A stretch of 64,000 bases of DNA, from assembly GCA_910574885.1 (NCBI GenBank), contig CAJTDD010000003.1, positions 1-64,000 of the forward strand. Reading direction: 5' to 3'. The notes under the pieces are model-generated. The model saw only the letters and a program-made list of their open reading frames with translations. It ran no database searches and was not told the origin of the DNA. Shown piece by piece: positions 8,839 to 16,732 of the stretch. Position numbers and translations under genes: made by a program. How positions within the stretch are numbered: position 1 is the first letter of the stretch; the number at the start of each line of letters is the position of its first letter. Origin of the DNA: Lachnospiraceae bacterium. GTDB lineage: Bacteria; Bacillota; Clostridia; Lachnospirales; Lachnospiraceae.

Positions 8839-9201
8839 ATGAAATTAAAGAATATTTTGATTGTTGTGAAAGATATTGAAAAATCGAAACAATTTTATCA
8901 CGACTTGTTCGGTCTTGATATGATACTTGACAATGATGGCAATATGATTTTAACGGAAGGTCTTGTGCTCCAAGATGAAAAAATATGGAGAAAGTTTTTG
9001 GGACGAGATATTATTCCAAAAAACAATTCTTGCGAACTGTATTTTGAAGAACAAGATATAGAAGCATTTATTGAGAAAATGGAAAAACTATATCCCGGAG
9101 TTCAATACGTCAATGGGCTTATGACCCATAGCTGGGGACAGAAGGTGATACGGTTTTATGATTTAGACGGTAATTTGATTGAGGTAGGAACGCCTATGTA
9201 A
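8839..9201 (+). CDS. VOC (glyoxalase/bleomycin resistance) family protein
   Basis: 120 aa with the two beta-alpha-beta-beta-beta halves of the vicinal-oxygen-chelate fold: LIVVKDIEKSKQFYHDLFGL at the start and IRFYDLDGNLIEVGTP at the end. The terminal Glu is the usual metal ligand. Members include glyoxalase I, fosfomycin and bleomycin resistance proteins and many of unknown substrate. GGAGGG precedes the ATG. It is richer in A and T than the two genes before it and is followed by remnants of an integrative element, so it may be acquired. Confidence 0.85.
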   Translation: MKLKNILIVVKDIEKSKQFYHDLFGLDMILDNDGNMILTEGLVLQDEKIWRKFLGRDIIPKNNSCELYFEEQDIEAFIEKMEKLYPGVQYVNGLMTHSWGQKVIRFYDLDGNLIEVGTPM

Positions 9202-9330
9202 TGCGGCCGTTTAAATTATGAGAACCAACTGAATTTGAAAAAGTATGGATTTAATGATATGTTTCCACTTTTGCTATTTTACATGCCACAATCATGACAT
9301 ATGAGGGTGTAAAAAAGGTGTAAACCCACC

Positions 9331-9368
9331 AAAAAAGAGGAATGAGTGCTTGTCCACCCATTCCTCTT
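9331..9368 (-). terminator. terminator of the rubrerythrin remnant
   Basis: AGAGGAATG pairs with CATTCCTCT, with a T run on the minus-strand side. It has the same framework and the same distance from the stop codon as the terminator of the intact rubrerythrin gene at 14257-14292. Confidence 0.75.
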
Positions 9369-9397
9369 AAAAACCCTTATATTACGCAAGTTTCTTC

Positions 9398-9520
9398 TTA
9401 GCCGAAGTATCTCTTCAACAGACCCTCAAACGCTTTTCCATGTCTAGCCTCATCTCTAGCCATCTCGTGAACGGTATCGTGAATTGCATCCAGGTTCGCA
9501 GCCTTCGCTCTCTTAGCAAC
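9398..9520 (-). pseudogene. rubrerythrin 3'-end remnant (attachment-site copy)
   Basis: Read on the minus strand, this encodes the last 40 residues of rubrerythrin, [15 protein letters not shown] through GLLKRYFG and a stop. They are identical in protein to the intact gene at 14323-14865 but differ at many synonymous positions. No 5' part exists here. The copy is in direct orientation with the intact gene, and the two flank a 5-kb region with an integrase. The simplest reading is that an element integrated into the 3' end of the gene, leaving the displaced original end here. Confidence 0.85.
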
Positions 9521-9562
9521 GGCAGACATGGCAAGGCTTCCGAGGGTCTGTTAAAGAGATAT
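9521..9562 (+). repeat. inverted mini-copy of the rubrerythrin 3' end
   Basis: On the plus strand this 42-nt stretch encodes [13 protein letters not shown], matching [13 protein letters not shown] of rubrerythrin. It abuts the oppositely oriented remnant at 9398-9520. GAGGGTCTGTTAAAGAGAT here and ATCTCTTCAACAGACCCTC at 9409-9427 form an inverted repeat. It may be a second recombination core left by another insertion. Confidence 0.7.
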
Positions 9563-9632
9563 GTGTATCCACTTTTTGACTTTTTCACTAGCTCTACTAA
9601 ATATGAGTATCCACCTTATTTCCACTTTTGAT
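9563..9632 (+). repeat. integrase arm-site-like repeats, left end
   Basis: GTGTATCCACTTTTT at 9563-9577 and GAGTATCCACC with TTTCCACTTTTG at 9605-9630. The same GTATCCACTTT word occurs twice at 14164-14220 beside the integrase start. Matching short repeats at both ends are what tyrosine integrase arm-binding sites look like. Element ends are not proven. Confidence 0.5.
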
Positions 9633-9677
9633 ATTTATATAGAAAAAGAGATACCGAAGCACCTCTTAATCATCAAG

Positions 9678-9905
9678 CTATGCAACTTTCGTATAATTGA
9701 TTACTGAAATCTCCTGCATGAGCTGTTTGGCTGTATTTACTAATTTTTCTAATTGGCGTGCGGTTTCATCTGAATAATACTTTGCGCCGCACTGCTCGCA
9801 TTCTTCACAGGGGACATTTTTAATAATGATTAGACAGCCATTGCAATCTACAGCATGGATTGTTATAGATTCTGTTAAATCATTACTCTTACAATACATG
9901 CACAT
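9678..9905 (-). CDS. YgiT-type zinc finger protein (MqsA-like)
   Basis: 75 aa with two CxxC pairs, CMYC near the start and CEECEQCG near residue 33-40, followed by YYSDETARQLEKL. This is the MqsA/YgiT N-terminal zinc-binding domain found in antitoxins. The usual partner, a small DUF4258 or MqsR-like toxin, is not adjacent, so it is either an orphan antitoxin or has lost its partner. GAGGATAG precedes the ATG. It lies at the left end of the decayed integrative element. Confidence 0.8.
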   Translation of the reverse strand: MCMYCKSNDLTESITIHAVDCNGCLIIIKNVPCEECEQCGAKYYSDETARQLEKLVNTAKQLMQEISVINYTKVA

Positions 9906-9940
9906 TTATCTATCCTCATGTTTACGAAACACTCATATTT

Positions 9941-9978
9941 CTCTGTGTGTTACGTTTTTTTGCCGCTTCTTCTATATT
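9941..9978 (-). pseudogene. internally deleted relic of the small gene at 10612-10800
   Basis: On the minus strand this reads IEEA joined directly to AAKN-VTH. It matches the IEEA and AAKNRNTQ segments of the 62-aa protein upstream, with the roughly 25 residues between them missing and a one-base loss. It suggests an earlier second copy of the toxin-antitoxin cassette. Confidence 0.5.
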
Positions 9979-10317
9979 TCACCATAAAATACTTTCTAGC
10001 TCTTTTTGTAGTTTTGGTAAATCATCTGTTATGGTATCCCATACGATTTTTAATTTGATACCATCATAGCCATGGACAATACGGTTCCGCATTCCATATA
10101 TCTGTTTCCATGGGATTGATGGAAGCTGTTTTTTTATATCATCACTAAGGGAAGTCTTTGCCAGTTCGCCAATCTGCATCAGATTAAATACACAAGCTTC
10201 AACACGCATATCATCTTTTTGGAAATCTTCAAAATCTGTACAGCATCCACAATAAGAAATGATTGCTGTTATATGTTTGTGTATCTTGGTCAAAACCTGT
10301 TTGTCTTTATTATCCAT
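9979..10317 (-). CDS. HepT-like HEPN ribonuclease toxin
   Basis: 112 aa from the ATG at 10317, with GGAGTG 9 nt upstream. All-helical HEPN domain with the catalytic Rx4H motif in RNRIVHGY near residues 80-87, and the DMRVEACVFNLMQIGELAK helix typical of HepT (DUF86). HepT is an RNase toxin held inactive by the partner nucleotidyltransferase MntA, which modifies a Tyr just after the motif; such a Tyr is present here. The start overlaps the mntA stop by 8 bp (ATGGATAA), implying translational coupling. Confidence 0.88.
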   Translation of the reverse strand: MDNKDKQVLTKIHKHITAIISYCGCCTDFEDFQKDDMRVEACVFNLMQIGELAKTSLSDDIKKQLPSIPWKQIYGMRNRIVHGYDGIKLKIVWDTITDDLPKLQKELESILW

Positions 10318-10615
10318 AAATAAGCACTCCATTCTTTTTAATCTCATTATCTATCTCGGAATCTGGAACGACTTCGGAGCGGTCAATCAAATCAACGGGT
10401 TTTTCCAGAAAAGTGACCACATCTTCCAAAAGGCCGTAAAAAGCAAGGCCATGAAGTCCGCTGTCCACCAATATATCAATATCGCTTTTTTCTTGCGGTG
10501 TGCCCTTTGCATAAGAACCAAATAAGATAGCCCTCTGGACGTTATAGTTTTGGAATATTGGAGATAAAATATCTTTTATTTGTTCTATCGTATAGATTGT
10601 ATCTACACCTTTCAT
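10310..10615 (-). CDS. MntA-like minimal nucleotidyltransferase antitoxin
   Basis: 101 aa. Pol-beta-type nucleotidyltransferase core with GSYAKGTPQEKSDIDILVD (about 33-51), the GSx10DxD signature that binds metal and NTP. In MntA/HepT systems it AMPylates the toxin. AGGAGGTG lies just upstream of the ATG, which overlaps the stop of the preceding small gene (ATGA). It ends inside hepT. The tight three-gene packing shows a single operon within the decayed element. Confidence 0.88.
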   Translation of the reverse strand: MKGVDTIYTIEQIKDILSPIFQNYNVQRAILFGSYAKGTPQEKSDIDILVDSGLHGLAFYGLLEDVVTFLEKPVDLIDRSEVVPDSEIDNEIKKNGVLIYG

Positions 10616-10800
10616 AAACGCACCTCCTGTGTGTTACGGTTTTTTGCCGCTAATCGGAATGCTTTTTCCATTGCAGGCGTAAGTTCGGGAGAATCTTCAT
10701 CAAATACGATTTCTCTCTTTGTCGCTTCTTCTATCTGTTTGATTTGTTCCTCTGTTGGTTTTTTGTTTCTATCCAAGGTAACTGTTTTAATCTGTTTCAT
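10612..10800 (-). CDS. small protein of the HepT/MntA operon, function unknown
   Basis: 62 aa, highly charged, with TVTLDRNKKPTEEQIKQIEE and then FDEDSPELTPAMEKAF. I do not recognise a named family, though short proteins of this look occur with toxin-antitoxin genes in Clostridia. It overlaps mntA by 4 bp (ATGA), so it is probably a third, coexpressed part of the cassette, perhaps an extra antitoxin. No strong ribosome site is seen before the ATG, which starts 6 nt after the rep stop. A deleted relic of the same gene lies at 9941-9978. Confidence 0.65.
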   Translation of the reverse strand: MKQIKTVTLDRNKKPTEEQIKQIEEATKREIVFDEDSPELTPAMEKAFRLAAKNRNTQEVRL

Positions 10801-10806
10801 AATATT

Positions 10807-11870
10807 CTATGATTGATATAGCTTGTCTATTTGCTCTAATACTTCATCCGTTATCGGTACACCATGGTTTTGATAATCTTCCATCTGGTCGCCGTAGGCA
10901 GATAAGATGTCCACAAGATTAAATAATATTTTCTCTGATATATCCTTGCCGCCGCTCTGGTTCTTTATTGTCTGCTTTGGTACATTCATTCGGGCAGAAA
11001 TGGTTACTGGATTAATGCCGAGCTTTTCTATCTCTTTTAAATACCTTTTGACAGTTTGCGGAGTTCCTAAATCTGTTATGTTACCATTTTCAACTTGCTC
11101 TAACACTTTTGCTATCCCATGTTTTTTTACAACTGCTTCAATAACTTTTTTTAATCGCGCTTTTTTACTTTTGGTATAGCCGCTGTTATCTATTATGTTC
11201 ATTGCACGGTCATATGTTACATAAATGCCTTTGCCTGTTAGCTTGCTGACATAATACTCCAATACATAGCGTTCAATCTCTGGTGTCACCAGATATTGTA
11301 ATTCTCTGCCTTTTAAACCAACTTTACTAACAAGCGTATTGAGTTTGCTTTTTTTGACTTGTACTTCGATTCTAAGAAAATTATAATCTGTATCAGGGTC
11401 ACATTCAAGCTGTCTTTTTTCTAATTCCGTTTGCTTATGGTAAATATTGATATTTAAGCTCTTACCCTTATAATAAATATAACTTAAATCAGCGTTATAA
11501 GTATTTGTGTTGGCTTTGCTGTCAGAATCATTTGATGATTCATCATTAGGTATTTCCGCTAAGAAATTCTCGATATCTGGCATATCTGGTTCTTCATCAG
11601 AAATTGTTATGTTGTTCTCTGATAAATCAGGTTCATCATTGTCATAATAGTTACGTTCAAAAGAACCTGTCCGCAAGCTGTAGCCTTAATCAATAAGCTT
11701 TAAATACTGTTGATTCATTGTATGAAGGTCAAATGTAAAATCAATCCTAGCGGCTTTAAAAGAATTTAATTCAAGCCATTGTTCGTTTAACTTTTCCTTC
11801 CTGTTAAACGAATGATTTCATCAAATGTGTCTCTTGAAATCATTTTTGATAATTCAAATGTATGCACCAT
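10807..11870 (-). pseudogene. rolling-circle replication initiator (Rep) pseudogene
   Basis: The start is an ATG at 11870 behind GGAGG, encoding MVHTFELSKMISRDTFDEII. The frame is then lost near 11798 and resumes as KLNEQWLELNSFKAARIDFTF. An in-frame TAA at 11686-11688 follows (expected Tyr in LIDYGYSLRTG). The rest (10807-11685) is open for about 290 codons. The pieces RIDFTF, NINIYHKQTEL and NFLRIEVQV resemble the Rep proteins of phages and integrative elements. Two separate lesions argue for decay rather than sequencing error alone. Confidence 0.75.
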
Positions 11871-12503
11871 TTTCTTTTCCTCCGTAAGAGTATAGTATAA
11901 TCATATCACATATGATTAAATAAAGCACGTATTATTCTGACTAGATGTCTATTGAAACCAACCGTATCTTTAGTGGTCTAACGACCAGTAAACCCAGTAT
12001 TTACAAGGCTTTCAGGACATGCACCCCCTCTACACCCCTGCTCTACTGCCTAACGGCATATCTATAGTATATCCTGCCTGCTAAGACTTATTGTGCCAGA
12101 TTTACTATGCTATGTCTTACATGTATAGGTGTTGTAGATGTATATCTTTTAAAAGCATTGCAGACTGTTGTAATCTGGAATCTACTCTATCTGGCATGAA
12201 ATGGGAACAAGAACAATGAGACTTTTTATGTCGGTTGTATCTGGATACTGCTCAAATTCAGATGTCGATTAAACAGACATCCGAACTACTATGGAAAATA
12301 ACGCCGCTAATAACGATTGTACGGTAACAGGCAAAATAGCAGGAGTAAGTCACTTTAAAATATGTTAAAAACTGTTATGTGCTATAAAATAGTGCTATGA
12401 ATCATGGACTGCTTTATCCGAATGTTATTTTAAATTAGGAATCGGCTGAGGGTTCAGCCAATTGATAAGAGCTACTACAAATAACTTACAATAGCTTACA
12501 AAT
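11871..12503. other. AT-rich non-coding region upstream of rep
   Basis: No convincing gene on either strand. The part near 11890-11935 can hold the minus-strand promoter of rep. The stretch 11990-12060, with alternating C-rich and T-rich words, would be a natural place for the nicking origin of a rolling-circle Rep, but no defined site can be shown. A short GGCTGA/TCAGCC hairpin lies near 12444-12459. Confidence 0.4.
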
Positions 12504-12531
12504 GAAAAGAGGTACGCCGCTAAAACGTACC
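12504..12531 (-). terminator. terminator after the GT8 chimera
   Basis: On the minus strand GGTACG pairs with CGTACC over a 9-nt loop, followed by TCTTTTC. It lies about 90 nt after the GT8 stop codon. Confidence 0.55.
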
Positions 12532-12618
12532 CCTTGTAGGGTTATATTACATTTTTATTTCATTACTAATTTTATTATACTTATTAAGTAGATACTTAGC
12601 CGCTACCCGCTTGTAATC

Positions 12619-14118
12619 TTAAAATTCTATTTTATCCAAAATGGTGTTTGCCATGATGGCGTATTCATGCCATAAATAAAAATATCCTGCTTGTCCATTT
12701 TTTAATTCATTCATGGAATGTAATTGTTCTTTTTTCTGGAACCTTTCTGTAAAAATGGGATATGTACCGTTCCATGGTTTAAAGGCTGTTCCTGCGAAGT
12801 GAAGAATTGCAGGAGAATAATTAGGTTTTTCATTCATTCTGTCATAATACCAAAGACAGAAATTATAAGGCATATACCATAAATTCCGTATTTCAGGAAA
12901 ACCATAATATCGTACATCACCTACAAATGTTGCAGATAGAAGTCCTTGGTCTCCCCAATAGATATTATGGTTATCATCTCCAAAGAGTTCTCGGAGCTTT
13001 AGAGATAAATATTGATAATCCGCTAACGTTCTTTCATCTTTCCTCATCTTGTCCAAATTCATCATGTATGAACCTGAATTAAAAATTCCTCTCAGGATTC
13101 CAGGAAGTCCTTCTTTCCAATCCCCTAAGTCATCCGCACTAAATAGTTCCAGATTTCCATTATATGGCTTATACCTTGAACCCGTCGCCACAAGGCTTTT
13201 TCCTTGAAAATCATAATGATAATATGGAGCGATGTCACCGACTATCAGAGTGTCACCTGCGTCAAGATATAAAACCCTGTCAATTTCATCAGGCAGAAGC
13301 AAATGAGAGCATAAAGAATAATATGCTTCGCCAGTCTATCCAGTTCCATATTCAGCCAATTCTGAATAGACCTCTGCATGTGGCACTAAAATCTCACGAA
13401 AATGAATCTTACAATTCTCCAGTTCCTCACATAGAGCTTCTAACATTTCTATGTTATTCCGACTGACATGGCTGTGGAGAAAAAAGAAATCAATGTCTGC
13501 GTCCTTTAGATTATGCGCCATTGCTGTAAGTCCTACCGCTACATAGGGCACTGTATCCTCATCAATCTTCATTTTTGGCATATGGATTTTGGTGTCCTTA
13601 TTCTTACAGAGTTTGTCGTACTGCTCTGCATTTAGATAATTACGAGAATAAGCCTGACCGAAGATAAGATAAAATATTTTCAGAAATGATTCTGTATAGC
13701 TGTATGCCCTGTTTTCGGTGTAATACAGTTCTGCAAGATAATCATTGATTTCAGCGACAGAAATATCATCTACATAACGTTTACCGAACTTAGATTTGAT
13801 ATGGTTATTCCATAGGCTGTCTTGTTTAACGATAGTAGCATACGCCTTTCCTGCTCTCCCAAACTCACAATATTCATCATAGACCTCACTGACCTTTTTT
13901 CTTGGTCGTTTTACTTGTGGAGCGGCGGCACTAACTTTTTCATTCACAATTGCTTGCTGACGTGCTTTTACGGCAGAAGTCTTTGTTTTGAATGGATTAC
14001 CAAATTCATCTGTTCGGCGGCGTTTTTCTTTTGTTGTACCGTCAATGTTGATTTTGAAGCGGTAAGCCCAATAACCATTATCCAATTGATAAACACCGCT
14101 GTCTTTCTTGTTGCTCAT
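12619..14118 (-). pseudogene. integrase N-terminal half fused to a GT8 glycosyltransferase, amber-interrupted
   Basis: One reading frame of 500 codons, broken by a single TAG at 13336-13338. Residues 1-190 are the arm-binding and core-binding part of a Tn916-like tyrosine integrase (LDNGYWAYRFKINIDGTTKE, VDDISVAEINDYLAELYY, MPKMKIDEDT). The catalytic domain is absent. From about residue 191 the frame continues without break into a GT8 family glycosyltransferase: VPYVAVGLTAMAHN, then after the stop RVLYLDAGDTLIVGD (DxD region), NIYWGDQGLL and LHFAGTAFKPWN. The stop lies between GYGTG-like and TGEAYYSL segments, where a Trp codon (TGG) would restore it. No integrase activity is possible. It may be a recombination chimera. 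Confidence 0.82.
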
Positions 14119-14163
14119 GTTAATTTCCTCCTTTAATGAATGGGGGAAATAAGGTAGGATTTA

Positions 14164-14240
14164 GGGTATCCACTTTATGGAAATTGTAGAAGTGAAATAA
14201 GAAGAAGGGTATCCACTTTTTTACCACTTTTGGTATGGGA
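14164..14240 (+). repeat. integrase arm-site-like repeats, right end
   Basis: GGGTATCCACTTT at 14164-14176 and again at 14207-14219, followed by TACCACTTTTGG. They sit between the chimeric integrase start and the rubrerythrin terminator and match words at the left end of the element (9563-9632). Confidence 0.5.
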
Positions 14241-14256
14241 ATCCCTTGTTTTAAAG

Positions 14257-14292
14257 CAAAAAAGAGGACAGACAACAACCTGTCCATCCTCT
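14257..14292 (-). terminator. rubrerythrin terminator
   Basis: On the minus strand AGAGGA-GGACAG pairs with CTGTCCTCT over a short loop and is followed by TTTTTT. It ends the rubrerythrin transcript 30 nt after the stop. Confidence 0.8.
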
Positions 14293-14322
14293 TAAAAAGC
14301 CTTATATTACGCGATTTGCATC

Positions 14323-14865
14323 TTAGCCGAAGTATCTCTTAAGAAGTCCCTCGAATGCTTTTCCGTGTCTTGCCTCATCCCTTGCCATCTCATGCACGGT
14401 ATCGTGGATCGCATCCAGGTTCGCAGCCTTAGCTCTCTTAGCCAGATCGAATTTACCAGCCGTTGCGCCGTTCTCAGCGTCAACTCTCATCTCAAGGTTC
14501 TTCTTGGTGCTGTCTGTAACAACTTCTCCAAGTAACTCTGCGAACTTAGCAGCATGCTCAGCCTCTTCGTAAGCTGCCTTCTCCCAGTATAAACCAATCT
14601 CCGGATATCCTTCTCTGTGTGCAACTCTCGCCATAGCAAGATACATACCAACCTCTGTACACTCGCCTTCAAAGTTCGCTCTTAAATCAGCAACGATGTC
14701 CTCGCTAACGCCCTTAGCTACGCCTACAACGTGCTCAGCAGCCCATGTCTTCTCGCCAGCCTGCTCCTTGAACTTGTCAGCTCCAACGCCGCACTGTGGA
14801 CATTTCTCCGGTGCAGAATCTCCTTCATGAACATAACCACATACTGTACAAACAAATTTTTTCAT
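14323..14865 (-). CDS. reverse rubrerythrin (rubredoxin domain first)
   Basis: 180 aa. Residues 1-38 form a rubredoxin centre (CTVCGY and CPQCG), and residues 50-180 a four-helix ferritin-like di-iron domain with [37 protein letters not shown]. The rubredoxin-first order is that of reverse rubrerythrin, which reduces H2O2 and O2 with electrons from NADH in anaerobes. GGAGAG precedes the ATG. A 29-nt palindrome in the promoter region and an adjacent PerR-type gene suggest peroxide control. The last part of the gene is duplicated at 9398-9520, so the 3' end was probably supplied by an integrated element. Confidence 0.93.
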   Translation of the reverse strand: MKKFVCTVCGYVHEGDSAPEKCPQCGVGADKFKEQAGEKTWAAEHVVGVAKGVSEDIVADLRANFEGECTEVGMYLAMARVAHREGYPEIGLYWEKAAYEEAEHAAKFAELLGEVVTDSTKKNLEMRVDAENGATAGKFDLAKRAKAANLDAIHDTVHEMARDEARHGKAFEGLLKRYFG

Positions 14866-14900
14866 AGCAAATCTCTCCTTTTCATATTATAAATATATTT

Positions 14901-14929
14901 TTAATATCAGTAACAATTACTAATATTAA
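14901..14929. promoter_or_regulatory. 29-nt palindromic operator upstream of rubrerythrin
   Basis: TTAATATCAGTAA and TTACTAATATTAA are complementary at 12 of 13 positions around a CAA centre. It lies 36 nt before the rubrerythrin start and 31 nt after the PerR-like gene. A Fur/PerR-family dimer site is the likeliest use. Confidence 0.6.
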
Positions 14930-14959
14930 ACTAACATAGATATTGAAAAATGTCAATCA

Positions 14960-15415
14960 CTAATTATTAAAATTATCCTCATCAGTGTCAACTTTATTGG
15001 ATTCGTCTTCCTGAGATTGATTCAGTTGATTCTCACATTCCTTACAGACTCCATAGAACAAAGTCGTGTGGGAATCGATTGTTCCTTCAAAATGCTGATT
15101 GGCAAACTCTGTGATGGACTGGGTATGCTGTTCTTCAAGGGAAAGGTCGTAGACCTTGCCGCAGGAACGGCATAATACATGGTAGTGAGGGTCAACCCGT
15201 CCATCGAAGCGATCCCCTCCGTCAGGAGTAGAAATCTTGATGGCCTCGCCCATATCTGCAAGAAGGTTCAGATTACGGTATACGGTGCCAAGACTGATAT
15301 TCGGAAACTCTTTCCGAACCTGCATATAGACAGTATCTGCAGTAGGATGTTCCAGAGTGTGTTCCAAATAATCTTTGATTGCGGCACGTTGTCTGCTGTA
15401 TTTCATATTTGCCAT
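14960..15415 (-). CDS. Fur family transcriptional regulator, PerR-like
   Basis: 151 aa. A winged helix (about 1-80: SRQRAAIKDYLE, ISLGTVYRNLNLLADMGE) is followed by a dimer/metal domain with DGGDRFDGRVDPHYHVLC (regulatory metal ligands including the His and Asp typical of PerR). Structural zinc CxxC pairs are CRSC and CKEC. PerR senses H2O2 by iron-catalysed histidine oxidation and represses peroxide-defence genes. The neighbouring rubrerythrin is the expected target. An acidic, Asn-rich C-terminal tail follows the second CxxC. A Fur-like box lies in its own promoter. Confidence 0.9.
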   Translation of the reverse strand: MANMKYSRQRAAIKDYLEHTLEHPTADTVYMQVRKEFPNISLGTVYRNLNLLADMGEAIKISTPDGGDRFDGRVDPHYHVLCRSCGKVYDLSLEEQHTQSITEFANQHFEGTIDSHTTLFYGVCKECENQLNQSQEDESNKVDTDEDNFNN

Positions 15416-15430
15416 CTGTATGCTCCTTTC

Positions 15431-15450
15431 GATAATAATAATGGTTATTG
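15431..15450. promoter_or_regulatory. Fur/PerR-like box before the perR-like gene
   Basis: GATAATAATAATGGTTATTG matches the A/T-rich alternating pattern of Fur-family boxes (GATAAT n ATTATC). It lies directly upstream of the PerR-like start, suggesting autoregulation. Confidence 0.5.
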
Positions 15451-15590
15451 AAAGTAGTATAATTCAGCGTATGGCATTTGTCAACGAATAATTTAAAAAT
15501 GTAACAATTCGTAATAATTGATTTGGAATATAATGTAAGTATATCCAAAATTTATGCGGAATATGGCGGATGAATTTTGAATAAACTGGG

Positions 15591-15649
15591 TTGACACTGG
15601 GAATATGGATGATATAATAATAACGTAACATATGTAACAATTCTGTAAT
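15591..15649 (+). promoter_or_regulatory. promoter with WalR-type box for the NlpC/P60 gene
   Basis: TTGACA at 15591-15596 and TATAAT at 15613-15618 with a 16-nt spacer. Downstream, TGTAAC-AATTC-TGTAAT at 15633-15649 exactly fits the WalR (YycF) consensus TGTWAH-N5-TGTWAH. WalKR controls cell-wall hydrolases in Firmicutes, as expected here. Its place after the -10 could mean repression. Confidence 0.65.
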
Positions 15650-15686
15650 ATTTACGAAAGATAAGAAAACATAAAGGAGGGAGTTT

Positions 15687-16589
15687 ATGGATTCTATTCT
15701 GAAAAAAGGATTGTTCCTAGTTACTACAGCAGGAGCTATAACAGCATTTCCAGCTACGGCGTATGCTTCAGATACAGCAACCGATGACGTGATGCCGCAG
15801 ATGGGGATTGAAGAGGTACTGAATAGCTGCTACTCATCTGATAAAGAGATTGAAGTAGAAGATTATCTGGTGCCGACAGAGAAGGGTGAGTATTTAGATA
15901 TGGCGTTTGCCAATGTCGACACGTTTCTTTATATAAGAAGCGAACCGACAAGAGAAAGTGAGTGGGTAGGCAAGTTGTATCCCGATTATGCCGCAAAGAT
16001 TCTTGGACCTGTGGGAGAATGGACAAGGATTGAATCCGGCAGTGTGACCGGCTATGTGTGTTCCGAATATATTATAGTCGGGAACAGTGCAGAGCAGAAG
16101 GCACAGGAGATGGTACAAAGTTCAGAAGCCGAAAACCCGACGGATGCATTTACTTATGCAGAATCTAAGGAAGAAGAGGAAGCAAGGCTTGCAAGGGAAG
16201 CCGAAGAAGCTGCATTAAGGGCGCAGGAGGAAGCAGCGGCGAAAGGAGGAACCGGACAGGCTATCGTGGACTTTGCATGCCAGTTCATTGGCAATCCTTA
16301 TGTGTGGGGTGGGACAAGCCTTACGAACGGAGCGGATTGTTCAGGGTTTGTTCAGTCAGTGTTTGCGCATTTTGGAATCAGCCTTCCGCGGACGACGAGG
16401 GATCTTGTCAGCGTTGGAACGCCGGTCAGCTATGAAGAGGCGATTCCGGGCGACATTATTCTCTACAGCGGCCATGTAGGGATTTATATGGGAAATGGAC
16501 AGATTGTAAATGCAATCAACAGCGCGCAAGGGATTGGGATATTGCCTGCCACTTACACGAGTATTGTAACAGTAAGAAGACTAATCTAA
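15687..16589 (+). CDS. secreted NlpC/P60 endopeptidase with SH3 domain
   Basis: 300 aa. Signal peptide (about 1-28, ending ATAYA), bacterial SH3 domain (about 72-130, FLYIRSEPTRESEWVGKLY), an Ala/Glu-rich charged linker (about 150-190) and a C-terminal NlpC/P60 domain. Catalytic Cys is about residue 218 in GADCSGF and His about residue 263 in GHVGIYMGNG. These enzymes cut gamma-D-Glu-meso-DAP or similar bonds in peptidoglycan; the SH3 domain binds the wall. AAAGGAGG precedes the ATG. A WalR-type box upstream fits a role in wall turnover. Confidence 0.92.
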   Translation: MDSILKKGLFLVTTAGAITAFPATAYASDTATDDVMPQMGIEEVLNSCYSSDKEIEVEDYLVPTEKGEYLDMAFANVDTFLYIRSEPTRESEWVGKLYPDYAAKILGPVGEWTRIESGSVTGYVCSEYIIVGNSAEQKAQEMVQSSEAENPTDAFTYAESKEEEEARLAREAEEAALRAQEEAAAKGGTGQAIVDFACQFIGNPYVWGGTSLTNGADCSGFVQSVFAHFGISLPRTTRDLVSVGTPVSYEEAIPGDIILYSGHVGIYMGNGQIVNAINSAQGIGILPATYTSIVTVRRLI

Positions 16590-16616
16590 AATATACAGAT
16601 TATTTCAATTGAGAAG

Positions 16617-16647
16617 AAAGTCCGGGAAAAAGATCCTGGGCTTTTTA
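16617..16647 (+). terminator. terminator after the NlpC/P60 gene
   Basis: AAAGTCC pairs with GGGCTTT (one G-U), with an inner GG/CC, followed by TTTTT. Confidence 0.7.
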
Positions 16648-16732
16648 TCTTGTCGAAACTTAGAAGGCGGACTATGCAATTTGTTCAAAAATGTAAAATT
16701 ATGTAAAAAAATGGAAATTTTGTTTTTCCAAG

